Assembly: GCF_042684585.1 (NCBI RefSeq)
Contig: NZ_JBHULS010000003.1
Location: 1 to 64,000 of the forward strand
Direction of reading: 5' to 3'
Length of the DNA: 64,000 nucleotides
Source of the DNA: Algorimicrobium sediminis
GTDB taxonomy: Bacteria; Bacteroidota; Bacteroidia; Flavobacteriales; Flavobacteriaceae
Shown: piece after piece, positions 25,084 to 34,093 of the stretch
How the letters are laid out: each line of letters opens with the position of its first letter
Numbering within the stretch: position 1 is the stretch's first letter
Translations under genes and position numbers: made by a program
The notes under the pieces: model-generated
Seen by the model: only the letters and a program-made list of their open reading frames with translations
What the model was told of the DNA's origin: nothing
The model's database searches: none

Positions 25084-26250
25084 ATGACCCAAGTTACCAA
25101 ACTGTTTACAGTATTCTTTTTTTTAGTTGCTTTTACCTTTACGTCTGCACAAACCTATAACACCTTTTACGGTAATACTGTAAACCAAGTGTCTGCATCC
25201 AACATCCTGAACGATTTAACCACTTTTGAAAATTTTGGTACAAAACAAATTGGTCAAAATGCTTTAACTGCTACAAAAGATTGGTTGGTTTCTAGATATC
25301 AAAGTTTAGGATATACGGCTATTGAGGAACAGCCTTTTTCGGTATCTGGAACAACTGCCCACAATATTATTATAACTAAAACAGGTAGCCTTTACCCAGA
25401 CACATATGTTATAATTGATGCGCATTACGACACCATAAATGGGCCAGGCACCAACGACAACGGATCTGGTACCGTTTTACTATTAGAAATGGCTCGTTTA
25501 TTGGCAAATATTAATACCGAATATTCCATCAAGTTTATTCATTTTAGTGGGGAAGAATTAGGACTTATAGGCAGCGAATATTTTGTAAACAATACCGTAA
25601 TTCCTGAAGATTTAGATATTAAAGTAGTATTTAACATCGATCAAGTTGGCGGTGTTAACGGAACCACAAATAACCGTATTTACTGTGAGGAGGATAGAAG
25701 TGCCCCATGGAACAATAATGCGGCCTCGGCATTAGCTACGCAAACCCTAGCAACATGTATGGCTTTGTACAGTACGCTAAACACAGAAATATCCTATGCG
25801 TATGGTTCGGACTATGTACCGTTTCAGAATAATGGAAATATTATAACCGGTTTATACGAGAAGAATGAATCTCCTTACTCCCATTCACCTCAAGATTTGT
25901 TAGAAAACATGGACCCTAATTACTTGTATCAAGTAACCAGAGGTGCCCTAGGCGCGGCGTTGGAATTTGCAGTAGCCACAAACCCATTAGGGGTAAAATC
26001 TACATTATTTACTAATGGTATAACAATAACGCCTAATCCTGCAACTAATTATGTAAACATTACCATTGCCAATGAGCTTCAAAAAAATGCCTTAATTACC
26101 ATTTATAATGTAGCCGGAAATGCGGTTTATAATAGCACCCCAACAAGCGCCAAACAAACTGTAGATGTTTCGCGCTTGCAGCGTGGTTTCTATTTAATTA
26201 CGGTTCAAAATGGTTTACAAAAAACAACTAAAAAATTAGTGCTAAAATAA
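25084..26250 (+). CDS. Secreted M28-family zinc metallopeptidase with T9SS sorting domain
   Basis: 388 residues from ATG 25084. The signal peptide (MTQVTKLFTVFFFLVAFTFT) is followed by an M28 aminopeptidase core with the metal and catalytic residues in place: AHYDT (His, Asp), GTNDNGSGT (bridging Asp), FSGEELGLIGS (catalytic Glu pair), NIDQVGG (Asp) and YSHSPQD (His). Residues about 315-388 are a type A T9SS C-terminal sorting domain (ITPNPATNYVNITI, ending LQKTTKKLVLK). It should be exported through the outer membrane and attached or released, and digest peptides. Monocistronic; converges on the DDAH-like gene. Confidence 0.93.
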   Translation: MTQVTKLFTVFFFLVAFTFTSAQTYNTFYGNTVNQVSASNILNDLTTFENFGTKQIGQNALTATKDWLVSRYQSLGYTAIEEQPFSVSGTTAHNIIITKTGSLYPDTYVIIDAHYDTINGPGTNDNGSGTVLLLEMARLLANINTEYSIKFIHFSGEELGLIGSEYFVNNTVIPEDLDIKVVFNIDQVGGVNGTTNNRIYCEEDRSAPWNNNAASALATQTLATCMALYSTLNTEISYAYGSDYVPFQNNGNIITGLYEKNESPYSHSPQDLLENMDPNYLYQVTRGALGAALEFAVATNPLGVKSTLFTNGITITPNPATNYVNITIANELQKNALITIYNVAGNAVYNSTPTSAKQTVDVSRLQRGFYLITVQNGLQKTTKKLVLK

Positions 26251-26255
26251 GGCCT

Positions 26256-27170
26256 TTAATCGCGTATTAATGGCATTGTGCTGCAGCGAAGCAACCCTTC
26301 TTGTTTAGCAATTTCGGCATAAGGTACTTCTTCTACAGTGATACCGTTGGCACGCAACCAAGCGTTTAACCTGGTAAAGTTTTTTTCAGAAATAACCACG
26401 TCTTCGGCAATTGAAAAGACATTACTATTCATATGGTACATTTCGTCTCGGGTTATGTGAAATAGGTTTTCCTTTCCAAATAAATCCACCAAATACATAT
26501 AGTCGCTTTCCTCTCTGAAACCACTTTTATAAATAATACCTTTATTTTTTCCCACGGGTTGGAAACAGCAATCTAAATGTAAAGCATTGTCTCGTGGTTC
26601 TATTTTAGATTTTACCAAATCGAATTCCTTTACAATTTTATTTGGAAACAACTCTTTAATATACTGGACACCGGCCATATTAGTTCTAGCGGTAATGTAA
26701 TTTTTATAATCGCTACCTTTATAGGTACCAATAAAAATATGGTCGTTATAAAGCATGACATCACCACCTTCAATATGCGCATCCGCTGGCGGGCGCACGA
26801 CCTTGTCTGGATGAATTTGATCGATAATATATTGAACGGCTTCTAACTCCTCCTCTCTGTTTGGTAAAATATTGGCTTTAATAAACACATCATCAATTAC
26901 AAAAGCAATGTCGCGTGTAAAAATTTGATTACAATCTGTAATTAATTCTGGTCTAAATACTTTAACATCGTATTTTTTAAACACTTTTTCTACGGCCTCA
27001 ATTTCTTTTACCATATCGGCCTCAATAGGATACGTTCCAGCCTTAATATGCTCTAGCGACTTTGGGTCGTAGGCTTCACTTTCAGTAGGTGTTGGTCCAT
27101 TACTAACCGCTGTACCAAGTACTACAGCCCGCAGTCTGGACGTTTCGTTTGTAACATGTAATTTTAACAT
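26256..27170 (-). CDS. Dimethylarginine dimethylaminohydrolase / amidinotransferase-like hydrolase
   Basis: 304 residues. A guanidino-group-modifying pentein fold: TRDIAFVIDD, HIEGGDVMLY (acidic and amide contacts), NALHLDCCFQPV (the active-site His in HLD) and the nucleophile Cys near the end in LLRCSTMPL. This fits the DDAH/arginine deiminase/amidinotransferase superfamily; which guanidino compound it uses cannot be told by eye. It follows gltA on the minus strand but is separated from it by a terminator hairpin at 27189-27209. Confidence 0.85.
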   Translation of the reverse strand: MLKLHVTNETSRLRAVVLGTAVSNGPTPTESEAYDPKSLEHIKAGTYPIEADMVKEIEAVEKVFKKYDVKVFRPELITDCNQIFTRDIAFVIDDVFIKANILPNREEELEAVQYIIDQIHPDKVVRPPADAHIEGGDVMLYNDHIFIGTYKGSDYKNYITARTNMAGVQYIKELFPNKIVKEFDLVKSKIEPRDNALHLDCCFQPVGKNKGIIYKSGFREESDYMYLVDLFGKENLFHITRDEMYHMNSNVFSIAEDVVISEKNFTRLNAWLRANGITVEEVPYAEIAKQEGLLRCSTMPLIRD

Positions 27171-27181
27171 AATAGTGGTAT

Positions 27182-27212
27182 AAAAAAAGCTTCATAAAAA
27201 ATATGAAGCCTT
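27182..27212 (-). terminator. Terminator of gltA
   Basis: On the minus strand GCTTCATA (27209-27202 region) and TATGAAGC (27196-27189) form an 8-bp stem followed by seven Ts (27188-27182). Confidence 0.7.
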
Positions 27213-27230
27213 AAAAGATATTTCTTTTTA

Positions 27231-28517
27231 TTAGCGTTGATCTATTGCTTTAAAAGGCCTATGTGTAGCACCTGTATATATTTGACGTGGTCTACCTATT
27301 GGCTCCTTATTTAATCGCATTTCGCGCCATTGTGCAATCCACCCTGGTAAGCGCCCAAGGGCGAACATTACCGTAAACATATCGGTTGGAATATTCATTG
27401 CTCTGTAAATAATACCCGAGTAAAAGTCTACGTTTGGATATAATTTTCTATCTACAAAGTACGCATCTTCCAATGCTTCTTTTTCTAGCCCTTTTGCGAT
27501 ATCTAAAATTGGATCTTGCACCCCAAGGTTTCCTAAAACGTCATCTGCAGATTTCTTAATTATTTTAGCACGCGGATCGAAATTTTTATAAACGCGGTGG
27601 CCAAAGCCCATTAAGCGGAATGGATCGTCTTTATCTTTGGCTTTTGCCATATACTTTTTGGTATCGCCACCGTCCTCTTTAATGCCTTCCAACATTTCCA
27701 AAACAGCTTGATTAGCACCACCATGAAGTGGTCCCCATAACGCCGAAATACCAGCAGATAAGGATGCAAACAAACCAGCATGCGAAGATCCTACAATTCT
27801 TACCGTAGATGTAGAACAGTTTTGTTCGTGATCTGCGTGAAGTATTAATAATTTATCCAACGCATCTACCACAACAGGATCTAGTTTATAATCGCAGTTT
27901 GGCTGCTTAAACATCATTTTAAGTACGTTCTCTACATACCCAACCGAATTATCGCCGTAATCCAACGGTAAACCTTGTTTCTTGCGAAGTGTCCAAGCCA
28001 CTAATACTGGGAATTTACCCATTATTTTAACAATGGCTTTGTACATATCTTCTTCTGAATTAACATTTACTGAAGACGGGTTGAAAGCCGTTAAGGCACT
28101 TGTTAATGAGGCTAAAACACCCATTGGATGCGCCGATTTTGGAAAAGCATCAATTATTTTGCGAACATCTTCGTCCACCACAGACTGTGCTTTTATGTCG
28201 CCGTGAAATTTATCTAATTGTGCTTGGGTTGGTAATTCGCCAAAAATTAACAAGTAAGCAACTTCTAAAAAGTTTGCCTTTTCAGCCAACTCTTCTATTG
28301 AATAACCACGGTATCTTAAAATACCTTTTTCTCCATCTAAAAACGTTATGGCACTTTCGCAAGAACCCGTGTTTTTGTAACCAGGATCTATAGTAACGAC
28401 ACCATTGGTTGTACTTCTTAATTTTTTAATATCGATTCCAACTTCATTTTCTGTTCCTTTTATTAAAGGAAATTCATGCTTTTCGCCATTAATTTCTAAA
28501 GTAGCTGTGTTTGCCAT
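27231..28517 (-). CDS. gltA: Citrate synthase
   Basis: 428 residues, normal for the hexameric Gram-negative type. It condenses acetyl-CoA and oxaloacetate in the TCA cycle. Catalytic and substrate residues are visible: LHADHEQNCSTST, LWGPLHGGANQAVLEML, MGFGHRVYKNFDPRA (His) and NVDFYSGIIY (Asp). The ATG follows a 293-nt gene-free region (28518-28810) in which I see no clear TAnnTTTG match and no other gene. A terminator follows. Confidence 0.98.
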   Translation of the reverse strand: MANTATLEINGEKHEFPLIKGTENEVGIDIKKLRSTTNGVVTIDPGYKNTGSCESAITFLDGEKGILRYRGYSIEELAEKANFLEVAYLLIFGELPTQAQLDKFHGDIKAQSVVDEDVRKIIDAFPKSAHPMGVLASLTSALTAFNPSSVNVNSEEDMYKAIVKIMGKFPVLVAWTLRKKQGLPLDYGDNSVGYVENVLKMMFKQPNCDYKLDPVVVDALDKLLILHADHEQNCSTSTVRIVGSSHAGLFASLSAGISALWGPLHGGANQAVLEMLEGIKEDGGDTKKYMAKAKDKDDPFRLMGFGHRVYKNFDPRAKIIKKSADDVLGNLGVQDPILDIAKGLEKEALEDAYFVDRKLYPNVDFYSGIIYRAMNIPTDMFTVMFALGRLPGWIAQWREMRLNKEPIGRPRQIYTGATHRPFKAIDQR

Positions 28518-28810
28518 ATATCTGTTTTCTTATTATAATTTTTATTGAATTATTTTGGGATTACGAATTTACGAAATATCTGCCTATTTTAATACCGTAT
28601 TAACAAGGTTTTATCAATATAAACATTAGTAAAATTGATATTTCATAACGCAACCTTACAATTGCTATTTTTTTGAATGGTTTTTGCCTTTACATACACG
28701 GTAAAACCATTGGCCAGTATTACCTTATTGTTAATTACCACCTTATAAGATAGGTAAAAATTTAGGGTAATCTAACCAATAATTTTAATTGCATAGCCTA
28801 TTACGCCGTT

Positions 28811-30106
28811 TTAATTTTTAACTTTAAAAGCCTTGTTTTTTGGAAAATAGGCCGTTTCTGCCAACGCTTCTTCTATTCGCAATAATTGGTTGTATTTAGC
28901 CATTCGGTCGCTACGGGAAGCCGATCCTGTTTTAATTTGCCCACAGTTTAAAGCTACAGCCAAATCGGCTATGGTATTATCTTCGGTTTCACCAGATCTA
29001 TGAGACATAACCGAGGTATAACCGGCATTATGAGCCATGTTTACGGCAGCAATTGTTTCGGTTAAGGTTCCAATTTGGTTCACTTTAATTAATATAGAGT
29101 TTGCTATGTTGTTGCTTATACCTTTCGATAATCGTTCTACATTGGTTACAAACAAATCATCTCCTACTAATTGTACGTTCTCGCCAACAAGCTCTGTTAA
29201 ATAATGCCAGCCATCCCAATCGTTTTCATCCATGCCGTCTTCTACAGAAATTATGGGGTATTTTTGGCAAAGCTCTGCAATATAATTAGCTTGTTCTTTA
29301 CTGGTTCTTACACGCCCCGAAGCGCCTTCAAATATGGTATAATCGTACGTTCCGTTTTTATAAAATTCGGCAGCCGCACAGTCTAGAGCAATCATAATAT
29401 CGTCGCCCCACGTATAACCGGCATTTTCCACTGCTTGTTTTATGGTATCTAAAGCATCTTCGGTGCCACCCGCTAGGTTTGGTGCAAACCCACCTTCATC
29501 GCCCACGGCTGTACTTAACTTTCGGTTGTGCAAAACGGCTTTTAGGTGATGAAAAATTTCACTACCCATTTGCATGGCATGCGAAAAGTTTTTGGCTTTA
29601 ACCGGCATAATCATAAACTCTTGAAACGCAATAGGTGCATCGCTATGCGAACCGCCATTTATAATATTCATCATAGGAACAGGAAGCGTATTTGCAGATA
29701 CGCCACCCACGTAACGATAAAGGGGAAGTCCTAATTCATTAGCAGCTGCTTTTGCCGCAGCTAAAGATACGCCCAAAATAGCATTTGCGCCCAAATTGGA
29801 TTTATTAGATGTCCCATCCAAATCTATCATTAATTGATCGATGGTATTCTGTTCAAAAACAGAAACACCTAATAAGGCCTCGGCTATACGTGTATTTACA
29901 TTATTTACAGCCTTCATAACACCTTTTCCCATATAGCTTGTACCGCCATCGCGTAATTCTACGGCTTCATGTTCGCCAGTAGAAGCACCTGAAGGCACAG
30001 CAGCGCGACCCATAAAGCCATTTTCGGTTAATACATCAACTTCTATTGTTGGATTGCCACGAGAATCGAAAATTTGCCTGGCGTGAATGTTTATTATTAT
30101 ACTCAT
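28811..30106 (-). CDS. eno: Enolase
   Basis: 431 residues. Converts 2-phosphoglycerate to phosphoenolpyruvate in glycolysis. Signature ILIKVNQIGTLTETI with catalytic Lys, SHRSGETEDNTIADLAVA (second catalytic Lys region and phosphate binding), Mg ligands in ALDCAAAEF, SVEDGMDE and VGDDLFVTN. N-terminal ARQIFDSRGNPTIEVDV is canonical. It stands between the carA terminator (30233-30275) and gltA and probably has its own transcript. Confidence 0.99.
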   Translation of the reverse strand: MSIIINIHARQIFDSRGNPTIEVDVLTENGFMGRAAVPSGASTGEHEAVELRDGGTSYMGKGVMKAVNNVNTRIAEALLGVSVFEQNTIDQLMIDLDGTSNKSNLGANAILGVSLAAAKAAANELGLPLYRYVGGVSANTLPVPMMNIINGGSHSDAPIAFQEFMIMPVKAKNFSHAMQMGSEIFHHLKAVLHNRKLSTAVGDEGGFAPNLAGGTEDALDTIKQAVENAGYTWGDDIMIALDCAAAEFYKNGTYDYTIFEGASGRVRTSKEQANYIAELCQKYPIISVEDGMDENDWDGWHYLTELVGENVQLVGDDLFVTNVERLSKGISNNIANSILIKVNQIGTLTETIAAVNMAHNAGYTSVMSHRSGETEDNTIADLAVALNCGQIKTGSASRSDRMAKYNQLLRIEEALAETAYFPKNKAFKVKN

Positions 30107-30232
30107 AATATGAAAATTATATATTTAATATCTCTTTTGCTTCTAAAGGGTGTAACACATTCATTTAGAATTTTAACAACCTTTATTATTTGGTAAACTT
30201 GGCTACTTATTAAAAAAGTTATTCCTTAAAAA

Positions 30233-30275
30233 GTATAAACCCCAAAGCGCTTTAAAATAGCTTTGAGGTTTATAC
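30233..30275 (-). terminator. Strong Rho-independent terminator of carA
   Basis: A 16-bp stem: GTATAAACCTCAAAGC (30275-30260 read on minus) and GCTTTGGGGTTTATAC (30248-30233), with one non-canonical G-T pair and a loop of 11 nt, then a T run. It starts 2 nt after the carA stop. Confidence 0.85.
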
Positions 30276-30277
30276 GA

Positions 30278-31384
30278 TTATTTAGATTGTTTTATGTTGT
30301 TGATAAACTGGTCGAACAAATACGAGGCATCTAGAGGACCCGGACTTGCTTCTGGATGGTATTGTACCGAAAAACAATTTTTAGAGGTCATTTTAATACC
30401 AGCTACCGTATTATCATTAAGGTGTATATGTGTAATTTCAATATCAGGATGTTGCTCGGTTTCTTCCCGATTTATAGCAAAACCGTGATTTTGTGATGTT
30501 ATTTCACCTTTACCCGTTAGTAAGTTTTTAACCGGATGATTAATTCCCCGATGGCCGTTATGCATTTTATAGGTAGAAATACCGTTTGCTAATGCAATAA
30601 CTTGATGCCCCAAACAGATACCAAAAACCGGTAAATTTTTATTCAAAATTTCCTTGGCTACAGCTTGCGCTTCTAGCAGTGGCTCTGGATCGCCAGGACC
30701 ATTGGATAAAAAGTATCCATCTGGATTAAAAGCTTGAAGTGTTTCAAAAGGCGTGTTGTAAGGAAACACTTTTATGTAAGCATCGCGCGCTGCTAAATTT
30801 TTTAAAATATTACGTTTAATACCTAAATCCAGTGCCGCAATTTTATAGGTAGCCTCCGGATTTCCATAATAGTAGGCTTCTTTTGTAGACACTTGAGAGG
30901 CCAGCTCTAAACCGGCCATATTTGGGAAGGCCGCAAGCTCGTTTTTTAAGGATTCTATGTTATCTAATTCTGTGGTAATTACAGCGTTCATAGCGCCATT
31001 ATCACGAATATAACTTACAAGTGCCCGTGTATCAACATCGGAAATAGCCAATACACCTTGTTCCTCAAAAAATTGTTCTAAACTTTTTTCTGATGCCACT
31101 CGTGAGTAGTTATAACTGAAATTTTTACAAATAAGGCCAGAAATTTTTACGGAATCCGATTCCATTTCATCTGGATGCGTTCCGTAATTGCCAATATGGG
31201 CATTGGTAGTAACCATGATTTGCCCGAAATAAGATGGGTCGGTAAAAATTTCTTGATAGCCCGTGGCACCTGTATTAAAACATACTTCGCCAAATGCAGT
31301 TCCTTTTTTTCCTGTTGATTTGCCATGAAAAATAGTTCCGTCGGCTAGTAGAACTATGGCTTTTTCTCGTTTGCTATATTTCAT
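30278..31384 (-). CDS. carA: Carbamoyl-phosphate synthase small subunit
   Basis: 368 residues. It supplies ammonia from glutamine to CarB for carbamoyl phosphate, used in pyrimidine and arginine synthesis. The N-terminal CPSase_sm_chain domain (FGEVCFNTGATGYQEIFTDP) is followed by a class I glutamine amidotransferase domain with nucleophile Cys in FGICLGHQVIALANG and His and Glu in FSVQYHPEASPGP. The gene lies 192 nt after rplQ, behind its terminator, and ends at a strong terminator. The partner carB is not in this window. Confidence 0.98.
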   Translation of the reverse strand: MKYSKREKAIVLLADGTIFHGKSTGKKGTAFGEVCFNTGATGYQEIFTDPSYFGQIMVTTNAHIGNYGTHPDEMESDSVKISGLICKNFSYNYSRVASEKSLEQFFEEQGVLAISDVDTRALVSYIRDNGAMNAVITTELDNIESLKNELAAFPNMAGLELASQVSTKEAYYYGNPEATYKIAALDLGIKRNILKNLAARDAYIKVFPYNTPFETLQAFNPDGYFLSNGPGDPEPLLEAQAVAKEILNKNLPVFGICLGHQVIALANGISTYKMHNGHRGINHPVKNLLTGKGEITSQNHGFAINREETEQHPDIEITHIHLNDNTVAGIKMTSKNCFSVQYHPEASPGPLDASYLFDQFINNIKQSK

Positions 31385-31520
31385 TCGTTAAAAAAGTTTC
31401 GCAAAATTGCACAAAAAAAAGGATAATCTAAAATGTTTAACCACTTTTCAACAAGAATAAGTTTAATTCCATGATTTAATCATCTGATGAAGCGACATTC
31501 CTACCGCCAAAAGTAACTAC

Positions 31521-31555
31521 AAAAAAAAGAGGTGTTTATAAATAAACACCTCTTT
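31521..31555 (-). terminator. Terminator at the end of the ribosomal-protein cluster
   Basis: On the minus strand AAAGAGGTGTTTA (31555-31543) pairs perfectly with TAAACACCTCTTT (31538-31526) over a short AT loop, followed by a T run to 31521. It lies 20 nt after rplQ and should end the rpsL-rplQ transcript. Confidence 0.85.
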
Positions 31556-31576
31556 AATTCGGAACGCGAAAAAAAT

Positions 31577-32083
31577 TTATTCTTCTTCCTCGTTGTTCTT
31601 TTTTGTTTCAGTTGCTGCTGCTGCAGTTGTACCTGCTGCTGCTGCAGCTGCTGATGCACCTTTAGAACCACCACGTCTGCTTCTACGCGTTGTTTTCTTG
31701 GCACTTTTATCTGCGTTGTAAATTTCGTTGTAATCTACAAGTTCAATCATAGCCATATCGGCATTATCACCTAAACGGTTTCCTAATTTAATAATTCGGG
31801 TATACCCGCCTGGACGATCGGCAATTTTAGGCGCTACATCTCTAAACAATTCTGCAACAGCGTCTTTTTGTCTTAATCTAGCCATTACAATACGTCTGTT
31901 ATGCGTAGTATCCTCTTTAGATTTTGTAATTAAAGGCTCCACAAACTGCTTAAGCGCTTTGGCTTTTGCAACCGTGGTGTTAATACGCTTGTGCTCAATT
32001 AAAGAACAAGCCATATTAGCAAGCATAGACCTTCTGTGCGCTGTTTTTCTGCCTAAATGATTGATTTTTTTTCCGTGTCTCAT
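31577..32083 (-). CDS. rplQ: 50S ribosomal protein L17
   Basis: 168 residues. The first ~118 form the L17 core (RHGKKINHLGRKTAHRRSML, then GGYTRIIKLGNRLGDNADMA). The remaining ~50 residues are a basic then Ala/Thr and Glu-rich low-complexity tail (KGASAAAAAAGTTAAAA, NNEEEE) beyond the usual 116-130 length, a feature of Bacteroidota L17. It lies 138 nt after rpoA; this gap holds a hairpin (32184-32208) and a 16-nt element shared with the rpsD leader. Last gene of the cluster. Confidence 0.97.
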   Translation of the reverse strand: MRHGKKINHLGRKTAHRRSMLANMACSLIEHKRINTTVAKAKALKQFVEPLITKSKEDTTHNRRIVMARLRQKDAVAELFRDVAPKIADRPGGYTRIIKLGNRLGDNADMAMIELVDYNEIYNADKSAKKTTRRSRRGGSKGASAAAAAAGTTAAAATETKKNNEEEE

Positions 32084-32142
32084 GACTTTTTTAAATTTGA
32101 CTACATCTTGCTACCAGATCCGTTCGGAGAGCAAACTATGTG

Positions 32143-32158
32143 TCGTTAATACTTGTTT
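32143..32158 (-). promoter_or_regulatory. 16-nt leader element shared with rpsD (copy in rplQ leader)
   Basis: TCGTTAATACTTGTTT on the plus strand (AAACAAGTATTAACGA in the transcript) is identical to 33985-34000 in the rpsD leader. It lies about 60 nt before the rplQ ATG. A short TCCG/CGGA hairpin follows it in the transcript. Confidence 0.5.
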
Positions 32159-32183
32159 ATTTATAAATTTAAACAGAACAGCC

Positions 32184-32208
32184 AACAAACCTGCTAAACA
32201 GGTTTGTT
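32184..32208 (-). other. Perfect hairpin between rpoA and rplQ
   Basis: AACAAACCTG (32208-32199 on minus) and CAGGTTTGTT (32193-32184) form a 10-bp stem with a 5-nt loop, 13 nt after the rpoA stop. No T run follows, so it is more likely a processing site, stabiliser or attenuator part than a terminator. Confidence 0.5.
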
Positions 32209-32221
32209 ATGGCTATCAGGT

Positions 32222-33214
32222 TTAGTCTTTATCTAATTTATATTTTGATAAATCCATTCCGAAGTTAAGGCCTTTAACATTAACCAGTTCTTCCAGCTCT
32301 GTTAAAGATTTTTTACCGAAGTTACGGAACTTCATTAAATCGTTTTTGTTAAACGAAACTAGATCGCCTAAAGTATCTACTTCTGCAGCTTTTAAACAGT
32401 TTAAGGCACGAACAGACAGATCCATATCTACCAATTTCGTTTTCAATAACTGACGCATGTGTAGCGACTCTTCGTCATAAGTTTCAGTTTGGGCAATTTC
32501 ATCGGCTTCCAAAGTAATGCGCTCATCGGAGAACAACATAAAGTGATGGATAAGCGTTTTAGCTCCTTCGGTAAGGGCATCCTGCGGACTAATAGACCCA
32601 TCGGTAATTATTTCAAAAACTAATTTTTCGTAATCGGTTTTTTGTTCTACACGGAAATTTTCAATGCTATATTTAACATTTTTAATTGGCGTGTAAATAG
32701 AATCCATAAAAATGGTACCTATTGGCGCTGAACTCTTTTTGTTCTCTTCCGCTGGCACGTAGCTACGTCCCTTTTCTATTGTAATTTCCATGTTAATGTT
32801 AACTTTAGGATCTAGGTTACATATAACCAAATCTGAATTTAACACTTGGAAACCAGAAATAAACTTCTGGAAATCGCCAGCAACAATTTGCTCTTGACCT
32901 GAAATAGAAATAGAAACAGACTCGTTATCTACATCTTCTATTTGACGCTTAAACCGAACTTGTTTTAAGTTAAGAATAATTTCTGTCACGTCTTCAACCA
33001 CACCTGCAATGGTAGAGAATTCGTGATCCACGCCTTCTATACGAACGGATGTAATTGCAAAACCTTCCAATGAGGAAAGTAATACTCTTCTTAATGCATT
33101 TCCAACAGTTAAACCATAACCTGGCTCTAGAGGTCTGAATTCGAATTTGCCTTCGAAATCAGTAGAGTCTATCATGATTACCTTATCGGGTTTTTGGAAA
33201 TTAAATACTGCCAT
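32222..33214 (-). CDS. rpoA: RNA polymerase alpha subunit
   Basis: 330 residues. The N-terminal dimerisation domain (GNALRRVLLSSLEGFAITSV, EFSTIAGVVEDVTEI) assembles core polymerase, and the C-terminal domain (residues ~250-320; LRALNCLKAAEVDTLGDLVS, FGKKSLTELEELVNVKGL) contacts promoter DNA and activators. It lies 94 nt after rpsD in the alpha-operon order rpsM-rpsK-rpsD-rpoA-rplQ. Complete, with no unusual residues noticed. Confidence 0.99.
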   Translation of the reverse strand: MAVFNFQKPDKVIMIDSTDFEGKFEFRPLEPGYGLTVGNALRRVLLSSLEGFAITSVRIEGVDHEFSTIAGVVEDVTEIILNLKQVRFKRQIEDVDNESVSISISGQEQIVAGDFQKFISGFQVLNSDLVICNLDPKVNINMEITIEKGRSYVPAEENKKSSAPIGTIFMDSIYTPIKNVKYSIENFRVEQKTDYEKLVFEIITDGSISPQDALTEGAKTLIHHFMLFSDERITLEADEIAQTETYDEESLHMRQLLKTKLVDMDLSVRALNCLKAAEVDTLGDLVSFNKNDLMKFRNFGKKSLTELEELVNVKGLNFGMDLSKYKLDKD

Positions 33215-33308
33215 ATTGTTCTTCGTTTTAATTGTTATTTAGTTGCGCGGTTTAAAGGTTTGAAGAAGACCAATAAACCCTTTGGCTAAATACCAATATA
33301 TTAATTTA

Positions 33309-33914
33309 TTATTTAGAATATAATTCGACGATAAATTGCTCGTTGATATTTTCTGGTATTTGAATTCTTTCTGGAATAGCCACATAGGTACCTTCCATAG
33401 TTGCACTGTTCCAAGTAATCCACTCGTAAACGGTACTAGAATTTGCCAAGGAGTTAGTTATAGCCTCTAAAGATTTAGATTTTTCTCTAACACCAACTAC
33501 ATCGCCAGCTTTAAGCTGGTAAGAAGGTATATTTACCAAAGCACCGTTAACAGTTATGTGTCTGTGCGATACTAATTGTCTTGCACCGCTACGTGTTGGC
33601 GCAATACCCATACGAAATACAACATTATCCAAACGAGATTCGCAATATTGTAAAAGCACGGTACCTGTAATGCCTGGTGCAGCTGTTGCTTTTTTAAACA
33701 TGTTACGGAATTGTTTCTCTAAAATACCATAGGTATATTTAGCTTTTTGCTTCTCCATTAATTGGATAGCATATTCCGATTTTTTTCCACGACGCTTGTT
33801 AGCTCCGTGTTGTCCTGGTGGGTAGTTTCTTTTTTCAAAAGATTTATCATCACCAAAAATAGCTTCGCCAAACTTACGCGCTATTTTAGTTTTAGGACCA
33901 GTATATCTTGCCAT
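33309..33914 (-). CDS. rpsD: 30S ribosomal protein S4
   Basis: 201 residues. Primary 16S-binding protein. The S4 RNA-binding domain is at about 92-155 (ESRLDNVVFRMGIAPTRSGA, then LVSHRHITVNGALVNIPSY). In other bacteria S4 represses its own operon by binding the leader. Here rpsD has the longest leader of the alpha group (179 nt after rpsK) with an internal promoter and a 16-nt element shared with rplQ, suggesting a separate control point. Confidence 0.99.
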   Translation of the reverse strand: MARYTGPKTKIARKFGEAIFGDDKSFEKRNYPPGQHGANKRRGKKSEYAIQLMEKQKAKYTYGILEKQFRNMFKKATAAPGITGTVLLQYCESRLDNVVFRMGIAPTRSGARQLVSHRHITVNGALVNIPSYQLKAGDVVGVREKSKSLEAITNSLANSSTVYEWITWNSATMEGTYVAIPERIQIPENINEQFIVELYSK

Positions 33915-33984
33915 AATAATTTGTTTTTTTGAGAGCAGTTTTGGATTAAGGTCTTAATCTTATCCTCCGAAAACTGTAAACCCC

Positions 33985-34000
33985 TCGTTAATACTTGTTT
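33985..34000 (-). promoter_or_regulatory. 16-nt leader element shared with rplQ (copy in rpsD leader)
   Basis: TCGTTAATACTTGTTT on the plus strand, identical to 32143-32158. It lies about 70 nt before the rpsD ATG and about 20 nt after the predicted transcript start of the internal promoter. Confidence 0.5.
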
Positions 34001-34021
34001 TGAGTTATTTTTTTAAGTGCG

Positions 34022-34029
34022 CAAATGTA
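34022..34029 (-). promoter_or_regulatory. Internal TAnnTTTG promoter for rpsD-rpoA-rplQ
   Basis: On the minus strand TACATTTG, a full -7 match, with a TTG 17 nt upstream inside the right arm of the hairpin at 34040-34072. Transcription would start about 100 nt before rpsD. Confidence 0.5.
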
Positions 34030-34039
34030 CATAAAATAA

Positions 34040-34072
34040 TTGACACCAACTAAAATAAATAGTTGATGTCAA
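34040..34072 (-). other. Hairpin after rpsK
   Basis: TTGACACCAACTA (34040-34052) and TAGTTGATGTCAA (34060-34072) form a 13-bp stem with one C-A mismatch and a 7-nt loop, 21 nt after the rpsK stop. On the minus strand it is followed by TTATTTTATG, so partial termination is possible. Its distal arm overlaps the -33 region of the rpsD promoter. Confidence 0.45.
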
Positions 34073-34093
34073 TTTTAAGCTGTACGTTATAAA

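Noticed and set aside
28518..28810. Possible small gene or ncRNA in the gltA-eno gap
   Set aside because: No open frame with protein-like composition, no strong hairpin and no full TAnnTTTG match were found.
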